Made by a program: the position numbers and the translations under genes. From Geobacter sp. UBA698 (GTDB lineage Bacteria; Desulfobacterota; Desulfuromonadia; Geobacterales; Pseudopelobacteraceae): a DNA stretch of 11,164 nt. Location: the NCBI GenBank assembly GCA_002298925.1, contig DBMM01000083.1:1-11164 (forward strand). Direction: 5' to 3'. Below, piece after piece: positions 6,405-11,164 of the stretch; position 1 is the stretch's first letter; every line of letters starts with the position of its first letter. The notes below the pieces were generated by a model. It did no database searches. It was not told the origin of the DNA and saw nothing but the letters and a program-made list of their open reading frames with translations.

Positions 6405-7108
6405 TCTGCTCCTGCTGCCGCCCCTTCAGCCGGGACAACCAGCAGGACCGACTTGCCATCCAGGAGGACCGTCTTGACTTTATCGCCCAGCCGCACCAGT
6501 TCCCGGTTTGCAACGCTCTCCCCATGCAGGGCGCGGACGTCATCCACGTCGTCCCGGTCGCGAAGCGTGGCGGCAGTGACAACAGCTCCGGGTACGGCGA
6601 AGACGAGCTGACCCTTCAGACGGCCGTCATTGCCGCCCAGCCGCAGGCCGGCACCGGCCAGTGCCCCGATCACACCCTGACCGGTGCCGCCATGTTCGGA
6701 GAGATGAACCCCTGTCCGCCGGGCGAGTTCATAGGCGGACTGCTTGGTCAGGATCGATACTTTTGCTGCCCGGCCGAACTGGATGAGTTCGTCGGAACCC
6801 GACAGATCCTCGATCACGGCGACGCACAGGCCAGGGTCGGATCCGGCAGCGCTTTCCCTGGCCAGAAAACCGGCGGAATGGTTAATCACCTGCTCCAGGT
6901 AATCCGGATCAATATCGGCCGAAAAACACATGGCACTGTTATGGGAGGTGTAGGGGATGTCGGGGTGAACCAGCAGCTGGTGACGGCTGACAAAACCGCT
7001 CTTGCCCCAGCCATTGCTCTCCAGGTCAGCGGCAATCTGTGAGGCCAAAGCACCGGTACCAGGGCTTTCCAGGTTGTCCGTATCGTCAATACTGATCACG
7101 ATTTGCAT
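6365..7108 (-). CDS. TiaS-like 'IDDTDN' domain protein
   Basis: This 247-residue protein starts MQIVISIDDTDN, with the acidic ISIDDTDN motif at residues 5-12. It then has SRHQLLVHPDIPYTSHNSAM (41-60). Both resemble the N-terminal region of archaeal TiaS, the ATP-dependent enzyme that puts agmatine on tRNA-Ile2 C34 (typical there: a DDTD motif, then an R-L...NP.(I/V)P.....N.A segment). The protein is shorter than TiaS (roughly 400 residues) and shows no OB-fold or C-terminal zinc-ribbon region. A Gly-rich stretch, SEHGGTGQGVIGALAGAGLRLGG, follows near residue 140, and the C-terminal third looks like a small beta-rich domain. Bacteria use TilS lysidine instead of agmatidine, so tRNA modification is unlikely; the position directly under a Mo/W-cofactor riboswitch suggests a related metabolic role. 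ATG 7108 has AAGGAG 7 nt upstream. Family resemblance is fairly sure, function unknown. Confidence 0.75.
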   Translation of the reverse strand: MQIVISIDDTDNLESPGTGALASQIAADLESNGWGKSGFVSRHQLLVHPDIPYTSHNSAMCFSADIDPDYLEQVINHSAGFLARESAAGSDPGLCVAVIEDLSGSDELIQFGRAAKVSILTKQSAYELARRTGVHLSEHGGTGQGVIGALAGAGLRLGGNDGRLKGQLVFAVPGAVVTAATLRDRDDVDDVRALHGESVANRELVRLGDKVKTVLLDGKSVLLVVPAEGAAAGADWQTCSRQQLKKY

Positions 7109-7154
7109 CTATAAACTCCTTGTTTAATAGCTGATAAACCTTTAGCAGGCGCAC

Positions 7155-7187
7155 AAAAAAAGGGACTCTCCCAATGGAAAAGTCCCT
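7155..7187 (-). terminator. riboswitch-controlled intrinsic terminator
   Basis: On the minus strand AGGGACT (7187-7181) pairs with AGTCCCT (7167-7161), with a further TTCC/GGGA pairing inside, and is followed by seven U residues (7161-7155). It lies between the aptamer and the TiaS-like start. The segment AGTCTC at 7219-7214, overlapping the 3' end of aptamer stem P1, can pair with GGGACT (7186-7181). This makes a plausible antiterminator, so cofactor binding that stabilises P1 would favour termination. Confidence 0.8.
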
Positions 7188-7217
7188 GACGTCCGGATGA
7201 AAACCCGGCGTGTGAGA

Positions 7218-7310
7218 CTCTCCTTTTCAAAGGAAGGCACCGCTGTTTCCGGCAGTACCCATAGGTCGAGCGCCATGAGGTTTCCCTGGTAGGCGCAGCG
7301 ACTCGGAGAG
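7218..7310 (-). promoter_or_regulatory. Moco/Tuco (molybdenum or tungsten cofactor) riboswitch aptamer
   Basis: The minus-strand leader carries the hallmark blocks of the Moco RNA motif: GCCTACCAGGGAAACCTCAT, GACCTATGGGTACTGCCGG and GGTGCCTTCC. Outer stem P1 is CTCTCC (7310-7305) with GGAGAG (7223-7218). The first arm is GUCG / GCGCC / AGG-GAAA-CCU / GGCGC / CGAC, and the second is GGUAC-UGCCG-GAAA-CAGCG-GUGCC. Both have GAAA tetraloops, one of which docks into a receptor in the known motif. In other bacteria this RNA represses Mo-cofactor synthesis, molybdate transport or Mo-enzyme genes when cofactor is abundant. Here it precedes a TiaS-like gene. I cannot decide from the drawing alone whether it is the molybdenum form or the tungsten variant that lacks P3. 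Confidence 0.92.
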
Positions 7311-7410
7311 GTGAATAGCTTTATATTTCCCGTATCTATTTGTTAGATGAATTCACCATAAAAAATAATTTTCGTGTTTTACCCATAAAGACAGGAAGAG
7401 TGCAAGAGAA

Positions 7411-7427
7411 ATTATAACAGTATTATA
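7411..7427 (-). promoter_or_regulatory. tandem -10-like boxes upstream of the riboswitch
   Basis: Two exact TATAAT hexamers lie on the minus strand at 7427-7422 and 7416-7411, about 100 nt before the aptamer, in an AT-rich stretch (7320-7440). No good -35 box is found; ATGTCA at 18 nt from the first is the best match (4 of 6). They are the likeliest promoter for the leader, but that is a guess. Confidence 0.35.
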
Positions 7428-7474
7428 GTAAACAAAGGCATCCAGTGACATCTCTCTGCAGTGAATCTTTCCTT

Positions 7475-7501
7475 TTTGCAACGGAAAGGCCGGAAGGATT
7501 T
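7475..7501 (+). repeat. 27-nt dispersed repeat, copy 2
   Basis: Second copy of the block at 4399-4425, with 26 of 27 positions identical. The similarity stops at ATTT, just before the closing arm of the hairpin, so the closing arms of the two hairpins differ outside the shared GGCCGG complement. Confidence 0.6.
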
Positions 7502-7513
7502 TTACCACCGGCC
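7488..7513 (-). terminator. terminator of the flavoprotein/nitroreductase operon
   Basis: GGCCGG (7488-7493) pairs with CCGGCC (7508-7513), with an inner GG/CC pair. On the minus strand it is followed by the U-containing run CCTTTCC and later a run of A residues. It starts 28 nt past the nitroreductase stop. The T-tract is weak, but the position and its twin at 4412-4437 support the call. Confidence 0.6.
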
Positions 7514-7541
7514 CCGGATACCAGCCTGCCTGCAGTTCCGC

Positions 7542-8366
7542 TCACCGCACCCGGTGGATGAGCGCCGGCCCGTACTGTACTGTCCGGGCGTAGCGCACCA
7601 CCGGCTTGCCGAAGACCATGGCATAGCCGATCTGGTGGTCGTCCGGGATGCCGAACGTCCGGCGGGTCTCCGGCAACAGTTCAGCGATGGCCCGCTTGGC
7701 CAGCCCGTCCCAGACCGTACCGACGCCATTGGCCTGGGCAAACAGCTCGAAGTAGGAGAGGGCGATCAGGCAGTCCTGCTGGGGAGTGGCAACGTTTTCG
7801 GGAGCCGAGGCAACCAGCAGGTGCGGTGCGCCACGGAAAATGACATCGTACCTGCTCTTCTCCCACATCATGATGAAGTCGGCATAGTAACTGAGCGACT
7901 CCGGAAGGGCGTTCTCCCTGACGAGACGGGTCAGCCCGGACAGCACTTCTTCGCGCAGAAGCGCCATCTTATCCTTGTCATCCACCACGGTGAAGCGCAC
8001 CTGCCGGGAATTCACGCCGGTCGGGGCGTGCCAGGCGACCTCCAGCAGATGTTGCAACAGAGCCGGATCCAGGTTCTCGTCCTGATAGCGACGCACCGAG
8101 CGACGTCCTTTGAGCAGCAGCTCCAGTTTGTCAGGATCGGGGTAGCCGCCGCTCAGCGGGCGACTGCCGGACGGCTTGAGTCCGAGGATCGACACGGCAC
8201 CCGGCGGGCAGATCGCCAGGCAATGCTGACATCGGTAGCAGCTGGCCTCTTTTTCGGGGGCGATGGCCGGATAGCCGTTCTCCATGGCAATGATCATGGC
8301 GGGACAGTCGGCCACGCACTGTCCGCACTTGGTGCAGGCCTGCCGGTTGACTCTGAAATTCAGCAT
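7542..8366 (-). CDS. nitroreductase-family flavoprotein with N-terminal 2[4Fe-4S] ferredoxin domain
   Basis: A 274-residue fusion. Residues 1-60 form a bacterial-type ferredoxin with two clusters: Cys11, 14, 17 and 21 before Pro22, and Cys43, 46, 49 and 53 before Pro54. From about residue 82 (LLKGRRSVRRYQDE) it is an FMN-binding nitroreductase domain, with HAPTGVNSRQVRFTVV for flavin contact, the central helices, and a C-terminal MVFGKPVVRYARTV. Such fusions reduce unknown substrates with electrons arriving through the clusters. It is cytoplasmic, with no signal peptide. ATG 8366 has AAGGAGA about 6 nt upstream. It follows the iron-sulfur flavoprotein gene on the same strand after 126 nt. That gap holds two inverted repeats, CCGGCT/AGCCGG (8398-8418) and GGAGC/GCTCC (8460-8478), without U-tracts, so the genes are probably co-transcribed with possible attenuation. 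Confidence 0.9.
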   Translation of the reverse strand: MLNFRVNRQACTKCGQCVADCPAMIIAMENGYPAIAPEKEASCYRCQHCLAICPPGAVSILGLKPSGSRPLSGGYPDPDKLELLLKGRRSVRRYQDENLDPALLQHLLEVAWHAPTGVNSRQVRFTVVDDKDKMALLREEVLSGLTRLVRENALPESLSYYADFIMMWEKSRYDVIFRGAPHLLVASAPENVATPQQDCLIALSYFELFAQANGVGTVWDGLAKRAIAELLPETRRTFGIPDDHQIGYAMVFGKPVVRYARTVQYGPALIHRVR

Positions 8367-8492
8367 CTACGCTCTCCTTACCAACTTGAATATTTAGCCG
8401 GCTTCCGGAGGGAGCCGGCCGCGGCGATCCGGGAAGTGCTAACCTGTGGGCTGCCGTCAGGAGCGAAGCCCAAGCTCCCGTTTGAGTCCGTA

Positions 8493-9128
8493 TCAGTGGA
8501 TAAAATTCAGGTAGGTTTTGGCTTCTCTCTCCGGCGGAGTAATCGTCCCCTGGCCGTGTTCAACCAGCTTCAGCAGCCAGGCCATGTTCCGCCCCAGCAC
8601 CCGCATGATCTGGCCCCCTTCAGTGTCCTGGGTCGCCTCACCCGGGCGGGTGCCGTGAATCACGTTCCAGTAGTTGGAAGTCGGGATCAGCATCTCGGAA
8701 TAGCAGAGGAAGTTGTTCAACTGATCAAAGGTCGGCAGGCCGCCGGAGCGCCGAACCGCAACCACCGCTGCGCCGACCTTGTGCCGCAGCATGCCGTCAT
8801 TGACGCCGGTCACGTAGAAGGCGCGATCCAGAAACGATTTCATGGTGCCGGCCATGGCGGCGTAATGAACCGGGGAGCCCAGAATGATGCCGTCGGCCTG
8901 CTTCATTTGCTGAATCCAGCCGTTGACCTCATCACCCGGCAGCACGCACTGTTCATTCTTGTTTTTCACGCACTGGCCGCAGGCGGTACAGCCCCTGATC
9001 ACCTTGTTCCCCACATGAATTATTTCAGTTTCAATACCCTCTTTTTCCAGTTCCGCGGCCACCATTCTGATGGCCTGAAAGGTATTGCCTTCCCTGTTGG
9101 GACTTCCGTTGAATGCCAGCACTTTCAT
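8493..9128 (-). CDS. iron-sulfur flavoprotein / NAD(P)H-dependent FMN reductase family
   Basis: A 211-residue flavodoxin-fold protein. GSPNREGNT (8-16) is the FMN phosphate loop. Cys47, 50, 53 and 61 (CTACGQC then seven residues then C) form the compact cluster motif of archaeal-type iron-sulfur flavoprotein (Isf), which carries a [4Fe-4S] and FMN. ILGSPVHYAAMAGTMKSFLDR (near residue 85) is the usual second flavin-binding segment. Isf proteins take electrons from ferredoxin and are thought to reduce oxygen, peroxide or other acceptors; that fits the neighbouring ferredoxin-nitroreductase. ATG 9128 has GGAGG 7 nt upstream. A perfect CTCACT/AGTGAG inverted repeat lies about 40 nt upstream and may be an operator. 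Exact substrate unknown. Confidence 0.9.
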   Translation of the reverse strand: MKVLAFNGSPNREGNTFQAIRMVAAELEKEGIETEIIHVGNKVIRGCTACGQCVKNKNEQCVLPGDEVNGWIQQMKQADGIILGSPVHYAAMAGTMKSFLDRAFYVTGVNDGMLRHKVGAAVVAVRRSGGLPTFDQLNNFLCYSEMLIPTSNYWNVIHGTRPGEATQDTEGGQIMRVLGRNMAWLLKLVEHGQGTITPPEREAKTYLNFIH

Positions 9129-9166
9129 GGTTTTTCCTCCATTGGCGAGTAATATTCAGATACATA

Positions 9167-9183
9167 CTCACTGAAAAAGTGAG
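9167..9183. promoter_or_regulatory. inverted repeat upstream of the flavoprotein operon
   Basis: CTCACT (9167-9172), a 5-nt GAAAA centre, and AGTGAG (9178-9183) form a perfect dyad 39-55 nt before the flavoprotein ATG. A second, wider pair, GAGTA/TACTC, overlaps it towards the gene. Position and symmetry suit a repressor or redox-regulator site. A terminator reading is weaker because no T-run follows. Confidence 0.35.
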
Positions 9184-9533
9184 CAGCATTTATTCCAACC
9201 TTGACATGATGTGCGCTTGGGCGCAGCAGTATTTGCGGGATTGAGGAAGGAAGAGCTGCTGATCGAAGAGGCCAAGGCCATAATCGCAGACTGTTCCGGG
9301 TAAATGACAGGTATTCTAGAAATTTCTATGCCTGGCTGCAGGATCAACCAATTTTTGCGATTGTAACGCCATCCAACATCAACTTTATCAAGTCGAATAT
9401 CAATCGCCGACTCCCCATTTCCGTTTTTATTATGCAAGTCGATCATGTCCATAGAGTCAATCACGAAACCCTTGAAGCGGCAGCGGGAGCCTCCATAGTG
9501 TGCTTGAGGGAATGATATGCAAAAATGGGCCAA
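9168..9533 (-). other. doubtful open frame in low-GC stretch
   Basis: Between the flavoprotein and DUF134 genes lies about 460 nt without a convincing gene. A minus-strand frame (TTG 9533, 121 codons) has a plausible middle part, FKGFVIDSMDMIDLHNKN then IDIRLDKVDVGWRYNRK, but no ribosome site, no known domain, and a tail that runs into the operator-like repeat. An overlapping plus-strand frame (9210-9515, 102 codons) is equally open and lacks an early start. Base composition is clearly more AT-rich than the flanking genes. Either frame could be the relic of a lost gene. Nothing else is recognised in 9184-9587 apart from a weak AACCT/AGGTT hairpin at 9532-9545. Confidence 0.25.
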
Positions 9534-9587
9534 CCTGTTTAGGTTAACCCCTTTTTAATATTTGAAGTGGCATTTAAGCATTCACCC

Positions 9588-9965
9588 TCAATAGTCCCTT
9601 GTTGAGCAATTTTTATCACAGTAGGTTGGTTCTTCAGAATAGAGCACTTCTGTTGTGGCGGTGGGGACTGCATGCCGAACAGGCGTGATAGCCAGGGCTT
9701 TGCCGGTCGCCAGTGCTCCTGCGACCTTTCTTCTTCCCCGTGCCAGTAGACGCTGCACTGTTCCGCGCGAGACACCCATCTGTTCGCCGGCTGCTTCCTG
9801 GCTAAGTTCCTTCTCGTTGCAAAGGACCAACGCTTCTAGTTCATCGTAATCAAGTGTAACGATCTCCAAGTTGACCAAAGGGGTACCCGCCGGCTTGAAT
9901 AGCTGCTTGTGGCATTCCTGGAGAGGGCAGTTGCAAATTCTTGTTTTCTTGGGCCGTGGTGACAT
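9588..9965 (-). CDS. DUF134 / UPF0251 family HTH protein
   Basis: A 125-residue member of the DUF134 (UPF0251) family. It has the family N-terminus SPRPKKTR, the FKPAGTPL segment (23-30), YDELEALVL, and a sigma-70 region 4-like helix-turn-helix, LSQEAAGEQMGVSRGTVQRL, followed by RRKVAGALATGKAL. The core ends near residue 93; about 30 extra residues follow, ending in PTYCDKNCSTRDY. Extra cysteines sit at 11, 13 and 18 and in the tail, so metal binding is possible. As I recall, the family often neighbours NifX-like iron-molybdenum cofactor proteins and ferredoxins and is presumed to be regulatory. It starts 9 nt after the Cys/His-rich peptide gene in one operon. The palindrome in that operon's promoter is a natural candidate for its own binding site (inference). 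Confidence 0.88.
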   Translation of the reverse strand: MSPRPKKTRICNCPLQECHKQLFKPAGTPLVNLEIVTLDYDELEALVLCNEKELSQEAAGEQMGVSRGTVQRLLARGRRKVAGALATGKALAITPVRHAVPTATTEVLYSEEPTYCDKNCSTRDY

Positions 9966-9974
9966 AGGTTGAAA

Positions 9975-10148
9975 TTAATGACCGCAGCAACCCCGAACGG
10001 AACGATGGTTGCCGCAGCACCCCTGTTGGCCATGCCCTGAGCAGTTACTGTGGTCGGACTCTCCGATGCTGACCGTCGTTGCAATCGTCTTCTCATTGGC
10101 AACATCTGGGGCGAGCCGTTCATTTTTTGCAGCGGGAAAGATGTTCAT
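9975..10148 (-). CDS. 57-residue Cys/His-rich peptide, putative metal binder
   Basis: From ATG 10148 the frame encodes MNIFPAAKNERLAPDVANEK and a Thr/Ser linker. It then has a C-terminal cluster HSNCSGHGQQGCCGNH...RGCCGH with five Cys and four His in about 25 residues. The ribosome site is excellent (GGAGGAG, 6-nt spacer) and a strong promoter lies just upstream, so it is very probably translated. The cluster resembles the Gly/His/Cys tails seen on some NifX-like or metal-handling proteins, but the domain such tails usually accompany is missing here; it may be a truncated descendant or a stand-alone metal chelator. It is the first gene of the DUF134 operon, with a 9-nt gap to the next gene. 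Confidence 0.75.
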   Translation of the reverse strand: MNIFPAAKNERLAPDVANEKTIATTVSIGESDHSNCSGHGQQGCCGNHRSVRGCCGH

Positions 10149-10160
10149 GTCTATCTCCTC

Positions 10161-10188
10161 CTTATATTGTGCATATGCACATATTAAG
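10161..10188. promoter_or_regulatory. palindromic operator overlapping the -10 region
   Basis: TGTGCATATGCACA (10168-10181) is a perfect 14-bp palindrome. Outer half-sites CTTA (10161-10164) and TAAG (10185-10188) are symmetric about the same centre, giving a 28-bp dyad broken only by TAT on each side. It covers the end of the -10 box and the expected transcription start, so a bound protein would block transcription. The DUF134 protein encoded downstream is the obvious candidate (inference). Confidence 0.7.
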
Positions 10189-10209
10189 AGAAACCACTTT
10201 CATTGTCAA
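10181..10209 (-). promoter_or_regulatory. sigma-70 promoter of the Cys/His peptide-DUF134 operon
   Basis: On the minus strand TTGACA (10209-10204), a perfect -35 box, is followed by exactly 17 nt and TAATAT (10186-10181), a 4-of-6 match to the -10 consensus. Initiation would fall near 10174, inside the palindrome, leaving a leader of about 25 nt that contains the ribosome site. Confidence 0.8.
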
Positions 10210-10273
10210 GTCGGCAGTGTACGAGGGCCAAAGTCACCTGCGACTCCAGCAGTCGTTCAGTGAAACATCGTAC

Positions 10274-10317
10274 ACGCAAAAGAGCCGACATCAATCAAGG
10301 GGCCGGCTCTTTTGCGT
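10274..10317 (-). terminator. hairpin terminator of the HU gene
   Basis: ACGCAAAAGAGCCG (10274-10287) and CGGCTCTTTTGCGT (10304-10317) form a perfect 14-bp stem with a 16-nt loop. It lies 26 nt past the hup stop. The U-run is inside the stem rather than after it, so it is either a bidirectional terminator or a 3'-end stabilising hairpin. Confidence 0.75.
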
Positions 10318-10342
10318 AAAGAATCCTTGCCCTGACATTCAT

Positions 10343-10609
10343 CTACAAACCTTTCAGGTCTTTCCCTGCCGAGAATTTGCCGCTCTTCGATGCCGCAATC
10401 TTGAGTTCGGCACCGGTCTGCGGATTGCGACCTATCCGTGCCGCTCTTTCAGTGACGGAAAAAGCACCAAAACCTGGAAACGTGATCTTGTCCCCTGCCT
10501 TGATTACCTCAGTTACAGTACAGATAAATGCGTCTACCGCGTCAGCAGCTGCAACTTTGGTGAGTCCGGTTTTTTCTGCAACTGATGCTACAAATTCTGC
10601 TTTTGTCAT
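10343..10609 (-). CDS. hup: HU-type DNA-binding protein
   Basis: An 88-residue histone-like protein that bends and compacts DNA as a dimer. It starts MTKAEFVASVAEKTGLTK, has the helical dimerisation region, then ITFPGFGAFSVTERAARIGRNPQTGAEL. The latter holds the conserved GFG turn and the RNPxTG tip of the beta-arm, with Pro at the tip that intercalates between base pairs. Length and sequence match HU-beta; IHF subunits are usually longer. ATG 10609 is chosen because GGAGG lies 4 nt upstream and the family starts here; the frame stays open to 10726 but those codons are not HU-like. It is transcribed alone. The copy here may be one of several HU paralogues in the genome. Confidence 0.95.
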   Translation of the reverse strand: MTKAEFVASVAEKTGLTKVAAADAVDAFICTVTEVIKAGDKITFPGFGAFSVTERAARIGRNPQTGAELKIAASKSGKFSAGKDLKGL

Positions 10610-10658
10610 AATTCCTCCTGGTTGGTGTAATGAGCACATTGTACCCACTTGTGTGATG

Positions 10659-10687
10659 AATATCGCAGAAGTGCCTCGTAATTTCAA
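10659..10687 (-). promoter_or_regulatory. probable promoter of the HU gene
   Basis: TTGAAA (10687-10682), 17 nt, then GATATT (10664-10659) give a 5-of-6 and a 4-of-6 match to sigma-70 boxes, with a leader of roughly 43 nt before ATG 10609. Upstream at about 10691-10705 are overlapping small dyads (ATGGT/ACCAT and GTGTA/TACAC) that could bind a regulator. From 10740 to 10940 the sequence is AT-rich and I see no gene. Confidence 0.45.
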
Positions 10688-10940
10688 AACATGGTGTACC
10701 ATACACGAGTATCTAGACATCGGCAATACCGACCTCTAGACAGCCCACTAAATGTTTCGTGATCATAGTTTCGGAATATTCTATTCCCGATGAGAAGAAT
10801 ATTAGTTGGATAGAAATACGGGAGCGCCATATCCTAATCTGCTCCTGAAAAACCAAACCTTACCGTAAAAAAGGTATTCATTGGAGTATATCAGGCAACA
10901 TTTATACATAGCAGCTTTGCTAATTTAATAATTCCCACGT

Positions 10941-10957
10941 AAAATCACTTTGATTTT
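10941..10957. repeat. short AT-rich inverted repeat upstream of the exported-protein gene
   Basis: AAAATCA (10941-10947) and TGATTTT (10951-10957) are exact inverted arms around CTT. It lies 14 bp before the putative -24 element, so it could be a regulator site. In such AT-rich DNA chance is a real possibility. Confidence 0.3.
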
Positions 10958-10970
10958 ATGATTTAACAGA

Positions 10971-10988
10971 TTGGCATCATATATGCTT
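10971..10988 (+). promoter_or_regulatory. putative sigma-54 (-24/-12) promoter
   Basis: TTGGCATCATATATGCTT contains GG (10973-10974) and GC (10985-10986) separated by exactly 10 nt, the invariant spacing of RpoN promoters. TTGGCA matches the -24 consensus well and ATGCT matches the -12 less well. Initiation near 10998 would leave a leader of about 20 nt containing AGGAGG (11005-11010). Confidence 0.5.
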
Positions 10989-11018
10989 ATTAATAAATAT
11001 GCTTAGGAGGATGTCTAA

Positions 11019-11164
11019 ATGAAAAAAGTTCTGTCTACTCTCGTTGCTGCTCTCGTCGCTGTTTCTTTCGCTGGTATTGTTTGCGCAGCTGAAGTGAAGT
11101 CTGACGAAAAGACTATGACTGAGGCTACTACCGTAACCCCTGCCGGTGAAATGAAGACTGAGAA
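11019..11164 (+). CDS. small exported protein, N-terminal part only
   Basis: The frame begins MKKVLSTLVAALVAVSFAGI with a classic Sec signal peptide: two lysines, a hydrophobic core, and a cleavage site after VCAA or nearby. The mature part starts EVKSDEKTMTEATTVTPAGE and is rich in Lys, Glu and Thr. The gene runs off the window end after 48 codons. AGGAGG lies 8 nt before the ATG. No domain is visible; a small periplasmic protein is likely. Many T-ending codons (GTT, CTC, GCT, TCT) suggest a bias different from gyrA, as seen in highly expressed small envelope proteins. Confidence 0.8.
   Translation, partial: MKKVLSTLVAALVAVSFAGIVCAAEVKSDEKTMTEATTVTPAGEMKTE

Noticed and set aside
7461..9152. 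563-codon plus-strand open frame across 7461-9152
   Set aside because: It is antisense to the two flavoprotein genes, which have clear domains and ribosome sites; the plus-strand translation is unstructured.
10610..10726. Extended start of the HU frame
   Set aside because: The extra 39 codons overlap the promoter and ribosome site and do not resemble HU.

Overview
The window reads as ordinary chromosome of a Geobacter-like deltaproteobacterium (Geobacteraceae/Desulfuromonadales). This is inferred from the style of the encoded proteins, the metal- and redox-centred gene content, a GC-rich coding bias with AT-rich intergenic islands, and a sigma-54-like promoter. No rRNA or tRNA gene, insertion sequence, CRISPR array or integrase is visible.

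Layout. (1) 1-249: perfect inverted repeat at 55-76, then the intrinsic terminator of gyrA. (2) 250-2793 (-): gyrA. (3) 3044-4309 (+): M16 zinc peptidase, divergent from gyrA. (4) 4412-4437: hairpin between the convergent peptidase gene and the next minus-strand operon. (5) 7310 down to 4457 (-): a leader with a molybdenum/tungsten cofactor riboswitch and an intrinsic terminator. It precedes five genes: a TiaS-like 'IDDTDN' protein, a small Cys-rich protein, a small four-helix membrane protein, a molybdenum/tungsten storage protein (MoSto family), and a 74-codon small gene interrupted by an in-frame UAG. (6) 9128 down to 7542 (-): an iron-sulfur flavoprotein and a ferredoxin-nitroreductase fusion. 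(7) 9129-9587: low-GC stretch with no convincing gene. (8) 10148 down to 9588 (-): a 57-residue Cys/His-rich peptide and a DUF134 HTH regulator behind a strong promoter with a 14-bp palindrome across its -10 box. (9) 10609 down to 10343 (-): HU-type nucleoid protein. (10) 11019 to the window end (+): start of a small exported protein behind a possible sigma-54 promoter.

How it fits together. The most distinctive part is region 5. A cofactor-sensing RNA, a TiaS-like protein, two small uncharacterised proteins and a MoSto-type oxoanion storage protein lie on one strand, which suggests a Mo/W storage and homeostasis unit switched off when cofactor is plentiful. The riboswitch and MoSto assignments rest on strong sequence recognition. 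The joint function of the set is inference, and the 118-123 nt gaps around the MoSto gene mean it may not be a single transcript.
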